A DNA stretch of 64,000 nt from Cordia subcordata. Its lineage: Eukaryota; Streptophyta; Magnoliopsida; Boraginales; Cordiaceae. The translations under genes were made by a program, and so were the position numbers. The DNA lies in the NCBI GenBank assembly GCA_028554755.1, contig JAPTOF010000010.1, forward strand, positions 3,270,001 through 3,334,000. Direction: 5' to 3'. Below, piece by piece: positions 23,883 through 35,140 of this stretch. The notes beneath the pieces were generated by a model. The model searched no databases. It had not been told where the DNA came from and saw only the letters and a program-made list of their open reading frames with translations. How positions within the stretch are numbered: the first letter of the stretch is position 1; each line of letters begins with the position of its first letter.

Positions 23883-25703
23883 TCAGGGTTTTGATTGCAG
23901 CACCTCAATCACTTTTTCAAGATTCTCATAAGATGATCCACTTATCGAACAAGCTGTTTCTGTTAATCTTTTCCATTCCCTAACTTTCGCCTTCATCTGT
24001 TTACCCTTCTCACCAACCATCAACTCTCTCACGAGGCTCTCTACATTCTCTCTCTTAACCTCGCTGTCCAGCTCAAGCCCGATGCCAAGATGTTCGCAAC
24101 AAAGCCAACAGTTAACTGGTTGATCCGAAAAAAGCGGCCAAAATATCATAGGCACACCGGCGCAAACACTTTCGAGTACAGAATTCCATCCACAATGCGT
24201 TAAGAAGCCTCCTATAGCAGAGTGTTTAAGAACTTGTTCTTGATTGCACCAACTAGTTACAAGACCCCTGTCTTTTATTTCCATCTCAAATTCAGGGGGA
24301 ATAACAGCGGCTTCGCCAAGTACCAAGTCTGGCCTCATGATCCATAAGAAATTTTGCTTGCTATTAGCAAGACCCCAAGCAAATTCCATAAGCTGGGGTG
24401 CTGTAATGTAAGACATCGAGCCAAAAGCTACAAGAATAACCGAACCAGGTTCTTTCGAATCAAGCCACTTAAGGTAACCGTCTTCTTCTTTGAACAGCGT
24501 TGGTCCGGCAAAGTTGAATTCATCTTTTGCCAACTGATTCTCAAGAAGATGAAGGGGGCCAACTGAGGATAGTTGTGGATACATGCATTTGATTTCATCA
24601 ATCATGTTAGCCTCCACTGCTTGGAATGTGTTTATAACGATAATAGTTGCTTTATGAGCCCTTTCCATTTGATCTATCGTTAACTGGATAAGAATGTCAT
24701 CTGCATCGGTTATTCTGAAATAACTAGGCATATACCTCAACTTGATACCTTCCATGCCTGGTATCCAGTCGATCACTGTGTCGCCGTATCCATCAGTTAA
24801 AAAACTATCTGCATTCATTGTGATGGAAGAAGATTAGGAAGAAGAAAAGAGTTAGTGGTAAAAGACATAGTGCGGAAAAGGCCCCTGGAAAGAAGAACAG
24901 AAGTTATCTAGACAAAATCTACACAAACAAAGAACAACATGTCTCAGTGAAATCTTCTTTCATTTAGGACTATATGTAATCGAATATTAAAAAAAGAATC
25001 ATATAAGCACGTACAAAATGTGTATCATAAGAATTGTCATGAATAAATACATTTTCAAACTTTAGATTTGCTCAAAAAGAATAGAGATAGTTTCTTTGAC
25101 TAAAACAATATACTCCAGAAAACCTTATCTTGGTTCTAAAGTGAATGAAAAACAAGGACAAAAGAAGAAAAGCAAAGGGGCAAAGCAAGTAATGATACCT
25201 CTGGATTGTGCAAAGCCCTTTTCAATAAGATGATTCAGATGAGAGTAGGCCATTGCACTGCAAGCATTGAAAGTAAACAGCAATGCACTGGGGACACCCA
25301 ATTCTTGAGCCACATCTAGAGCAAAGGTCATAAAACTATCACCAACAATGCAGCTGATGGGAGGAAAGCCATCCGAACCGGAGGCAATTCTCGACACCAA
25401 CTCTCTAAAATGAGCCTCATGGTTATCGTTCGCGGTCGCCTGCATCCAAAATGGTGAGCCAGACAGCTTGTGTTCATCAGTCTCGCTGAGTTTACTAGGA
25501 ATGGTAAGAAAACGGAAGGTAGGAGAGCGATCAAGGACTTGGCGGCCCTGGAAACGCAGCCAGACGCGCTGGACGATCTCAGCGTTGACAAAGGTGATGT
25601 AAAAGCCCCGGCTGTGAAGGACTTTTGCTAGTTTCATCATTGGGTTAATATGACCCGGGCCTGGCGTTGGTAACACCACTGCATGAGGCTTTTGCTTCTC
25701 CAT
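23883..25703 (-). CDS. Family-1 UDP-glycosyltransferase (UGT85-like), 2 exons
   Basis: Exon 1 is 25703-25199 and exon 2 is 24808-23883; the intron of 390 bp is GT-AG and in frame. 476 aa, the normal length of plant UGTs. The N-terminal acceptor domain has LPTPGPGHINPMMKLA with catalytic His18, and IVGDSFM with Asp122 as its likely partner. The 44-residue PSPG box runs from Trp355 (WCNQEQVLKHSAIGGFLTHC) to Asp397-Gln398, keeping the HCGWNS and DQ sugar-donor contacts. UDP-glucose as donor is favoured by the terminal Gln. Closest in feel to UGT85-type enzymes (DTVIDWIPGMEGI.LR), which act on cyanohydrins, iridoids or cytokinins; the substrate cannot be read from sequence. The region 41-60 differs from the usual NYNRLLRSRG motif of UGT85A. 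TATATA on this strand near 25836 is a possible promoter. Confidence 0.92.
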
Positions 25704-27223
25704 TGTTTTCAGCTTAAGTCTCTTCCCTGCAGTGTGTGTTAGTGATCTTAGCTGTGCACGTTCCTAACCATACTAAACCAGTTGGTTTTCAACCATGCAA
25801 ACGAATTAGTTTTCTACCATGTCCGATTACCGTGCTATATATGCTAACACCTCCAGAGTTTGGTCTAGTTTGGTTTATTTTCGTTTCTGTTAGAAATAAA
25901 ATTTCATAAAAAAAAATTCAATAAAAAAAATAAAATTTCACCATAAAGTTTCGAGAAGAAAATAAGGTCTTGTTTGGATTGGCCTTTTTTTTAGGCAAAA
26001 GTATTTTTTTTCTGAAAATTATTTTATTTTTGTAATAACTATTTGGTTTGATTTCTTAAAAAATTGAAATTCTAAAACAAACCCAAATATAATTTTTTTC
26101 AAAAGTCAAAAATTTTAACTTATGAAAAAGTATTTTTTTTTAAAGTTATTAGAAAAAGTACAAGCCCTAAATCATCTAATTAATAATAATAATAATAAAT
26201 TGTGAGGACAGGCAAAAATTAATACAATTAATCAACAAGTACGAATATAAGACAACAAATAGTCAAAAAAGAATTTGGAAGAAGAAAAGCAAAATTCACA
26301 CCTGATATGAGCTGAGCTGCAGTGGCAAGAGAGCGCTGGCTTCAGCTTATGCTTCACTTTATTATGCGTGAGATATGGGATTCATATGTATGGCCATCAT
26401 TTATAGAGAAGTCTATTCGGGCAATGCATTATAGTAATTATTATTTAATAATTATAAAGTATTATATTATCTCATTTCTTTTGCCATCGTTTTTGACGTT
26501 GACTTATTTTGATTATAAATGACAGATCTTGTCTGTCAGACATTGACTACAAGAGAACTTGGAGAACACGCTCACAGGCGGCGGTGCGGGGACTTGTCTT
26601 TTCTTTTTCTTTTTTTTTAAAAAGAGTTGTTTTATTTATTTATTTATTTTTGTTGGAAATGGGTCGGTTTATTTGAAGAAGATTTTGAGAATGATGCTTT
26701 GAGATTTCAAAACTTGATTTTTGGGTATATGAAATTCAAAAAAAAAAAAAAAAAAAGAAGGGTCAAACAACACAAGCCAAAGTGTAGAGTAATAACTGTA
26801 AGATTGGTCTTGTTCGGTGAAGTTTAAGATATTTTGTTAGTGATAATTAAGTTATTATGGAGACTACAAATACTAATTGGCATAGCCTCTAAAAAAAGAA
26901 GTATTTTTTAAGATCGGTGAGATTAATAATTACCTTATACTAAATTTTGTGTAATTATACAAGCACAATCTTTATGAGATGACCAAAAGAGTTTTTACGT
27001 TGTAAACTATATTAATTGTGAAAGGATCTCAAAATTGATTGAATTAAGGAACCAAACCTCTCCATCCATTTGTGGACATGGTTCCCTTTTGCCCTTGTTG
27101 GAACCAATTGGAGAGCAAAGTTCCAGTTATTAATAAAAATATTTAGAAAAGCTACCCCAAAAAAAATGAGAAATTAAAAGACAAAAAGAGAAAAACTATT
27201 CTACAGACTGGTCTTTAATTTCA
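25704..27223. other. Intergenic region between UGT 5' end and SULTR 3' end
   Basis: Holds the UGT promoter side, an AT-rich hairpin-like remnant at about 25972-26170 (GTTTGGATTGGCC at the left, AAAAGTACAAGCCC at the right), an (AAT)n tract near 26182-26200 and an A18 run near 26738-26755. The reading frames at 26322 and 26627 are not supported as genes. Confidence 0.45.
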
Positions 27224-30200
27224 CTAGACATTGGCATCGTTTCCAACTGCTTTGGCTTTTGGTTTGAGCAAATGCAGCATGAAGTTGCAAGCATTCACAG
27301 CTTCTCCAATGGTTAAAAACACCCATTCTTGTCCCAGAGTCTCCAAGATCTTGGCTTTGCTTAACTTCTTCATGACCTCGCTTCCGGGGTTGGCTAATAC
27401 AAGCTATATATAATCATATAAAAAAGAAATAAAATTAGTTAGCATTGAAACGTATAAATCAAATTAAATCCCGTTCATGAAACTCTTGTTATATGTAGGT
27501 TCTCGAAAAAGGGCCTATACGGTTTAATTTCTACCTTGATGCATCTGCTCTCCATGTTTTTATTGAGCTCTGCAAGCATACTAATTCCACTTGTATCAAT
27601 GCTTCCAACAGCTGTTGCATCATGCATTTCAGATCAATATATGGAGCTAAATTTCAATTTCAATTCTTAAGCATGGCATTATATTTATCTTTTTCTATCA
27701 AAAAATACTTACCACTCATGTCCAGTATGATAAATTGTAGCTCCATTTCTGATGAACATTTTAGCCTACCTTCCTCTTCATTAATCCATCTTGAGATTCT
27801 AATAGCATCAAAAACAAAGTTAGTTTCTATTTATGCTAGCTCATGGACGTGTTTAAATTGCTTTCCTTTTAGGAAAAAAATACTTTTTTTTCCTTAAAAA
27901 ATATATTTTTTAATAACTATTTATCTTGGCATTTAAATTAGTTAAAACTCTGAAATAAACTGTAAAGTCGGAATTTTAACTTCTCAAAAAAAATTTAAAA
28001 GTTGTTTAAAAATTGCTTTTGAAAAAAATTAATCCAAACGAGTCTAAAACCATGCCAATCGCACGCGCGTGTGCGTGTGCGTGTGTCTAAAACCATGCCA
28101 ATTAATTACTTTAATTTGCATTTGATGTACCTTTGCCTCAGGTAACTTGCATTTGCAAAGTAGATGGGAGCATCAATGTGTAAGATTAGAATTCCTGGTA
28201 CATTATTAGCTTCTGGGTATTGATCCATGCTTCTATAGGCCATTGAATTTGGAATATTACCAAGGGCAAAAGTCCGAGGCCTAACCACAGATAAGAAGAC
28301 CCTGAGTAGAGACATCATCACCTAAATCACACATGAAATTTTCTTAGTAATTAGCTCAAAGTAACTCAAGAACAATGACTAGGTAAATCTGGGATCATGT
28401 TACGTTGAAGATCCGATTATGGTAAGCTGATGATATGGTAATAACAAAATGATTTGAACAGTTTACTATCATTAAATTCATTATAATATTGTATCTCATA
28501 AAGTGATTGAAAAGAATTTTCGTGATCAAAGATTAAGTTTGGTCACGTACCGCGACCATCAGGCCAATTTCGACGCTACCAAAGACCACACCAGTATATG
28601 CACCAAAGCATACCATGAAATCGAACTTATCCATCTTCCAGAGGTGAATGGCAGCTTCGTAGTCTATGAGGCCGAGCATTGCTACAATTATAATCGAGGA
28701 GAGCACAAGAAGGGGTGTGTAATGAAACAACGGAGTTAGAAACAACAACGTTATCATCACTGCCGTCGCCATTACAATGTTGGTCACCGCACTCTTGCAT
28801 CCTGCGTTGAAATTTACTGCTGTCCGAGAAAATGGACCTGCAGTGCAATTGATAGTGCAAAATGAAACAAAATTATGTTATACATATAATTAAGAATAAC
28901 AAACAAAAAACATCCCGTATAGGTGGAATCATAATAATCTAATTACAACCTATAATTTATAGAAATATATCTCATTGTCTTAATTTCTGTACATGTCGTG
29001 TAACATTACGAGATTTTTTGGCACATTCTCAGAGATCACAAGCATTAGGACCGTGCGGATTCTTTTTTGCAAGAAAAACACTTATTTGGCTTGATTTTTA
29101 AAAAGTTAAATGTGATATCCTACATAAATTTGTAGAGTGACTTGTAACTTATTTATAATTGGACAAAGTGGGTGTAACTAATAACTTGGGTTAACCATTT
29201 TGGACTAGTTGATTAGAAGTTTATTGATTATACCTACAACACAAGTCTCGCTCGCGTCCCTAGGGGTCTGGGCTTGAGCGCATAACATTAAAATTCTAAG
29301 AAAAGTTTAAACACAACTTCTTTTAGTAATCAAATTTTTTAGTTTCTCAAAAATATATAATTTTTTTCTAAAAGTTGTTAAAGAAAAAGTTTCTAGAAAA
29401 AAAAAAAAACAATTCAAATGAGCCCTTATTAATTTGATTATTATAGTAGTGTAAAGTCTAACTTGTAATTTGAAGAAAACAAAAAGGGAGTTTGAAATGG
29501 TAATTAAGTAGGAATCTTCATCAATTAATACAACTATATATGTACCTGAGGTCAAGTAGCAGGAGGTGCAGGACCCCGCTATGTTCATCATACCGAAAGC
29601 GATCATTTCTTTGTTCCCATCTGTGCGATAATTCTTAAATGCCGCAAAGCTTCTCCCAACTGCTATTCGTTCCTGCATGTTTATACGTTTATTTTGGGAA
29701 ACATAAGAAGTTATACTTGATTACGTTCAACTGTTAATCTGTGTATACAAGTGTCCATCTGTTAAAATCGAGACGAATATATTATAAGGTTAGTGAGTAT
29801 TGGAAATCAGTGATGAAGTGAAACGATCCATGCACCTAATAAAGATGTTAATAGTTACATATTGTTTCATAATTGCTTCAATTTTAGATGCATGCTTGTT
29901 CGTTACTCACAGCTAAGGCGATGACACCAGTGATGACTCCACTCTTGATGGCCGTCGTAAGATATGGTGACCCAAATCTCAACTCAGAGAAAGATGGAGG
30001 ATTCAACCCTTTCTTTAAGTGCCCAATCTGACAAAAATTATTGCCGACAAAGCAATTCAATGAGTCATCAAAGCTTCAGTAACATGTTGTATAGTACTAT
30101 GTAACAACAATTTTGCGGGCCAACATGTGAACGTCTCTAAACTTCCACTATATACAAGTTACAACACTACATTAGCAATCACTATTAAAAAAAATTATAT

Positions 30201-32937
30201 AATAATGTATCGAAGGAAATTAAAGATACCAATATTTAGGTCAATTTGATGATGGGTTTAGAATTTATGCATTAAGTATCAAAGCTATATGTTTATTAGA
30301 GTACTATTTGATTGACAAATGACAATGTTTATATATCAGTAACAATTAATGTTTAGAATGCTTACAACTTTAACTCCAAGTTTTTCAGCGTGGGTGAAGT
30401 AAATAAGAACACTTCCCAAGATAACAGAGGCAAGAGGCGCCAGAACATTTATCCAAAAGAATGCTGATTTTCTCTTGCTCTACTCGTCACCAACCATGCA
30501 ACAAAATTATCAAAAGAGTTAAGCTCATTCAACAAGTCAAATAGCAAAAGAAAAATTAAAAAAAAAGGATAAAAAAGAGTAAATTAAATTAAATAAAAGA
30601 ATATAAAGGATATTCTTGTCGCAAAACACCTCAACCTCTATAGATTTTATTAATTTATTACTTATTTATTTCACCGTTAATATCACATTATTATTGTTTT
30701 CATACTATGTTCATAATGCTGAGATTTTCTTTGTAATTTAATTTTACGACCTCTGTAGATTAATTAATTATCAAATCAGTTTTAGCAAAACACCTCAGCC
30801 TTTGTAACTTTAATTAATTTTTTTATTTTTTTATTTTTTTGTTAATATCACATTATTATTGTTGTCGTACTATGTTCAGAATGTAGAGATTTTCTTTGTA
30901 ATTTTGGTGTGAAGTTGTACTGTTAGGCCCACATCGTCTGTCTACCATTAAGGAAGCAATCCCAAATAATAATTATTTTTCTTTTTTCCTTTTTCAGTTA
31001 GCGTTTCAAGCCATAGTATCAGAAATCACTACAAAAATAAAAATAGGTGACGATTATATTATAAAATAAAGAAGAATAAGTGGCGATTTTGTTATATAAG
31101 AAGGGGTTCTAGAATTATATATATGCTACCGTTTTGTTATATAGGCAGGGGTTCTAGAATTATATAGGCGGCGGTTTTAAAAAGAATGATGTCCTTTTTA
31201 GTAGCAATTTTACTGTTATCTATTACCTATTTTTTTGTAACGAATGAATAATTAAATCCCATTATTTGGTAGTGCTTCAATCAATAAGCCACCACCAAGC
31301 TCAAGTTCCAACTTATTGGAAAAGGTGCTAATATCCTATTATCATCTTTGCTGGGTTCATGTGTGTGTACATATATATATTTCCTTTGTTTTACTTTTTG
31401 CTATATAATAATTCGATTTCAGCGCATACTAAAAATTTCATATAGCAAAATATATTCTTCATTATTCTTGTTTTGAGCATAGTAAAAAGGTTAAAATTTA
31501 CTTACCAAGTATTTCGTGAGGAAGAGGAAGAAGAGGAAAACACAACCTAGGACTGCACTTTCCCATCTCCACTGCAATAATCACCACAATCCTTTAGAAG
31601 AATTTTTTTTAGAATAATTACTTATATTAAAAATACTAAAAATATAAAGAAATTTTTAACCATTTTATGAGATTTCAGGCTAATGATTGAGGAACCTGAT
31701 GTGTTTGGCTAAAGATAGATTGCATAACTGAGACAAGATCAGTTGCATGAGTGAAATGAACTAGACCAAGAATACCCTTCAGCTGCTGCAGGCACACCAC
31801 TGTGGCTGCTCCCCCCATGAACCCAACTATTGTTGCATGTGATAGAAAGTCTACTATAAATCCAAGCCTGCAAATTAGGACTGTTAGTAAGTCAAACCAG
31901 TTACGTTAAATGTTATCTCACTGTGTATAGTCGGTTATTCAAATGCAAATCTAGCTACTTGCTTATAGATATCTATACATACTATTTTAAGCACGATTTC
32001 CGAATAATAAAATAATTGCTTTATGTTACTCTTTCGTCCTTTCATTAAATTTTCCATGCTTATATATATGAAGAAAGGTAAAATCAATTAAGAAGTGATA
32101 TATAGGAAACGTTCTCTCGTTTATTAAACTGACCTTAGTAAGCCTAAAGAAGCTTGGAAAACTCCAGCGAAGAAAGTGGCAGTGAGAACAAGCTGGAAGT
32201 GGAGCTCGGGGTTCTGCTTAGGATGAACATCTTTGCCTATCATGGAAGCTATGAGTAGTGATGGAACAGCCACTGTGCCAACCGCTAAATCTCTTGAACT
32301 CCCCATCATGGAGTATATCAATGGTGGAACAAAGCTTGAATCTACAGCCAAAATGCACACACCAGAATAAGAATCGTGTCGAAAACAATAAATAAATATA
32401 TAAAAATAAGCACCGAAAAATTATATGCTCCTGCTACTTGATACAACTTAGGCTCAACTATTGAGCTACTATCAGAAGTGAACCTAATTAATTAATCCAA
32501 AATGCTAAAAACCTATGACGACAGTAATAGTAAATCCAAATTTTTATAAAGTGCGCACAAATCTCTGAGGCATTACACTACTGAAGTACTGATTAATATG
32601 AACAGGTGGATTACTTACAAAGTCCAACCACTGAAGGTAAATTTGCAAAACCAGCATAGCTTATGCCCTGAGGAACAGCAAGGCTAGCAATGGTGATCCC
32701 AGCTATGAAATCAGCTTTGAAGAACTCAAACGTGTACTTGGGAGCCCATTCAAGAATAGGAACAAAATATTGCAAACCCAAAACAAATTTCTTAGAAAAT
32801 GGTTTGTTTTTGAATAGCCTGAACGGATCATCAGGAAAGAGAGTTTCTTTCACTGAAGCTGCTAGTGACTTGAAAAATGGTTGCGATGGGGGTATTTTCA
32901 CACTGTGCTTGAACTGATCATAATCAGCATTACCCAT
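27224..32937 (-). CDS. Group-3 sulfate transporter (SULTR3-like), 12 exons
   Basis: Exons, in order: 32937-32619, 32341-32134, 31867-31696, 31571-31506, 30479-30366, 30027-29911, 29672-29546, 28837-28551, 28321-28131, 27798-27713, 27611-27535, 27403-27224. Joined frame 1944 nt, 647 aa, the family's normal length; all introns GT-AG. It starts MGNADYDQFKHSVKIPPSQP, the group-3 signature. The SLC26/SulP core has ITIASLAVPQGISYA, SSRDLAVGTVAV, GFMGGAATVVCLQQLKGI, AVGRSFAAFKNY, NIAGSCTSCYLTSGPFSRTA and GLIDYEAAIHLWK. A C-terminal STAS domain (about 510-640) holds ILDMSAVGSIDTSGI with Thr569 and LVLANPGSEVMKKL. Roles known in the family include plastid sulfate import, or phosphate/other anion transport for some members; which one cannot be told. 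TATA at 33137-33145. Confidence 0.93.
27850..28047. repeat. AT-rich fold-back remnant in SULTR intron 9
   Basis: Two opposed T- and A-rich arms (TTGCTTTCCTTTTAGGAAAA and, at the right end, CAATTTTTAAACAACTTTT-type sequence reading outward to AATCCAAACGAGTC) surround a centre near 27950. Similar GTTTGGATT-ended pieces lie at 25972 and 43603. Confidence 0.45.
29160..29285. repeat. Degraded relative of the 7152 element's arm, SULTR intron 7
   Basis: AACTTGGGTTAACCATTTTGG then ACTAGTTGATTAG matches, with drift, CTTAAGCATTTTGGGCCAGT then TGGTTAG in the left arm of the element at 7152. Confidence 0.45.
30617..30950. repeat. Tandem duplication of ~164 bp in SULTR intron 4
   Basis: GCAAAACACCTCA starts at 30621 and again at 30785; TTAATATCACATTATTATTG and GAGATTTTCTTTGTAATTT repeat at the same 164-165 bp offset. 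Further down the intron, TTGTTATATAAGAAGGGGTT then CTAGAATTATATA is also repeated (about 31090 and 31134). Confidence 0.75.
32475..32582. repeat. Degraded arm of the 7152-type element, SULTR intron 1
   Basis: CCAAAATGCTAAAAACC, ATGACGACAGTAATAGTAAA, TTATAAAGTGCGCACAAATC and GGCATTACA occur in the same order as in the right arm of the 7152-9487 element (9325-9422), with the internal GATGTGGGATGG part lost. It is an old copy of the same terminal sequence. Confidence 0.65.
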
Positions 32938-33136
32938 CTTTATTTTGGTGAAAATGGTTTCTAGAATTGGCAAAAATGATTAATTGCTATGTATATATGA
33001 ATCTATGGTGCAAATGGAGGTGGCTTTTTATTGTGGCAGTGGCGGTATAGCAAACGAATGCATCGCCTTGGTTTTTGGTGTAAGGACGTTAGTTTTTAGT
33101 TGCTAGTGAAGGTGGTGATGTTTCCCCTCTCCATGT

Positions 33137-33145
33137 CTATTTATA
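33137..33145 (-). promoter_or_regulatory. Candidate TATA box of the SULTR gene
   Basis: The minus strand reads CCTATAAATAGACATGG; TATAAATAG lies about 200 bp upstream of the ATG at 32937, the best core promoter match in the region. Confidence 0.6.
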
Positions 33146-33355
33146 GGTGTTATTGCGACGTAAGGACTAATTTTATTGGACACTAGTTTTGTTCATTTGT
33201 ACGCGCAATCTAATTAGACTCCTATTCCCTTTTCTTTCTTTCTTTTTTTTTATAAACAAAGCAACTGTGTTGGCGACTTGGCGGAGTCCACCAAAGTTTT
33301 GGCAGAGTTCAACTATTAATTGGTAATTTTTAGAGATTATAATTTATCACATATT

Positions 33356-33852
33356 GAGCAAAATACACATTATTTGCTTGTGATTTAATTAGTTGATCAC
33401 CTCTTATGTTTTAAATCTTACCATATTATCTTCTGTACTTTTCAAAAGATGGTATATAATATCCTACCTTAACATTTTTATTTAAATTAACTTATTGTAT
33501 ATTTTAAGTTTTTTTTTTTTTTTGCATCTATGAGTATTGGAACTTGTAATGTGTCATATAGTTTTATAAAAATACTCTTTTTAGCTAACACTAATTTAGT
33601 AATAACGTAAAAATGAGGTGATTGTGCTACTTTTTAAAAATTATGAAAGGTAACGGGGTATAAGTCTTGAAAACATAGGAGGGGTAATTCGTTGATGTAA
33701 CTAGACAAATCATTGAGAGTAATTAACTAATTAGATAAATAAAAGGAAGTGATTTAATACCTTTTAAAATGTACAAGAGAGTAATTAATCTAAAATATAA
33801 AAATAATGAGCTACTTAGATAAATTAAATGCAAATAATATGCATTTTATCTA
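33356..33852. mobile_element. MITE-like fold-back element
   Basis: The left end (GCAAAATACACATTATTTGC then TTGTGATTTAATTAGTTGAT) is mirrored at the right by ATAATGAGCTACTTAGATAA then ATTAAATGCAAATAATATGC and ATTTTATC. Style and motifs (TAATTAGTTAATTAC, TACCCC) resemble the hairpin at 9953, so the two may be one superfamily. No coding capacity. Confidence 0.6.
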
Positions 33853-34208
33853 TTTTTAATACATGTATCGATTCAGTCAAAACTCTCAACTTAGGAGACA
33901 AAATTCGACACTAATCATGAGCGACATTTTCATAATTTCTATTCATCAATTTTGCTTACGTACTCAAAAGGAATTTGAAAAATAATTAACGACCGATACA
34001 TCATATTTGGAACATCCGGCAATCTTGTTATACTAGCATCTCGGTTTTAATCAATTTTTGATATGAAAAAGGAAATGTGAAACCATGAAAGGGACATGTG
34101 GAGTGTAGGTAGTGGTGGGTCTTATAAGTAGGCTGACACGTGGCAGTGGTCAACGGTCTTAGTCAACTCTCAGGTCTCACTTCATTCTTGATTGGGGAGT
34201 CATGCATG

Positions 34209-34209
<1 letters not shown>

Positions 34210-34257
<48 letters not shown>
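34210..34257 (+). repeat. (AT)n microsatellite
   Basis: About 24 AT units between ATGCATGTA and TTACATCAAG. Confidence 0.95.
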
Positions 34258-34258
<1 letters not shown>

Positions 34259-35076
34259 CATCAAGCAAATTTCTGTCCCATATTGCAAAGCTATACGTGC
34301 TTCTTACGCACTCGGGATATCAATTAGAACACATATATCGTGAGATTAATAAATGTGCAAACTTAGTCAATTTTAACTTAATTTCACCACTTTATAAATA
34401 ATTTTTAGAATAGGCACTTCAATTTCTGTAATTTTAATTGGAGAAAAAATAAACGAGGAGAAGTTGCCTTTTCACCAGGTGAAAAATTGATTTAGCCTCC
34501 ATCTTTTACCAAAAAAGAAAAAAGTAAAGAAAAATTCTGTCCAAAAAAATTTTAAAAGTAAGCAAATTTGGGATCGCAATTTCCACCGCCAGCATGGCGG
34601 GTTTGATGTTTGGAAGCATATGGTTGGAAACAAAACGCACACATACATATATATGCATGATGGCCACTTTGTAGGTGAAAAAGAAAGGAGTAAATTTATT
34701 GGTTACTGAAAGATTATGGGAGCTTTTTTTAGGCTTTTCTCTGGCAGTGGTAGCAATTTGTAGCTAAAAAATATTTGAAGTAGCATTATCCTTGACACTT
34801 GTGGTCTTTTCACCAAGAAAAGATATATATATATATAGCGTATTACAAACTTTAATCACTCGGTTTTGTATACCACCTAACATTTATAGATATTTTGTGG
34901 TCTTGGTGGGATTGTATCCATTGATCGAGTAGTTATCCATTTTTCGATCAATCTTTTGATTTTTGAATAGGTGATCTAAATACTCATGTTCAACAAAAAT
35001 TACATGCCAAATAGTTCGACGAGCTAATTAATTGATATTAAGAAGAACCAAAAAGAGATATTATTATATTAGTCAT

Positions 35077-35081
<5 letters not shown>

Positions 35082-35134
<53 letters not shown>
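35082..35134 (+). repeat. Compound (TA)n(GT)n microsatellite
   Basis: About 14 TA units run straight into about 12 GT units. Confidence 0.95.

Positions 35135-35140
<6 letters not shown>

Noticed and set aside
32938..32973. Upstream extension of the SULTR protein by 12 residues
   Set aside because: The extended start codon is TTG, not ATG; the family starts at MGNADY, which is ATG 32937.
34192..34401. ORFs with IYIYIYIY runs here and at 35032, 38120 and 17079
   Set aside because: Translations of (TA)n microsatellites.
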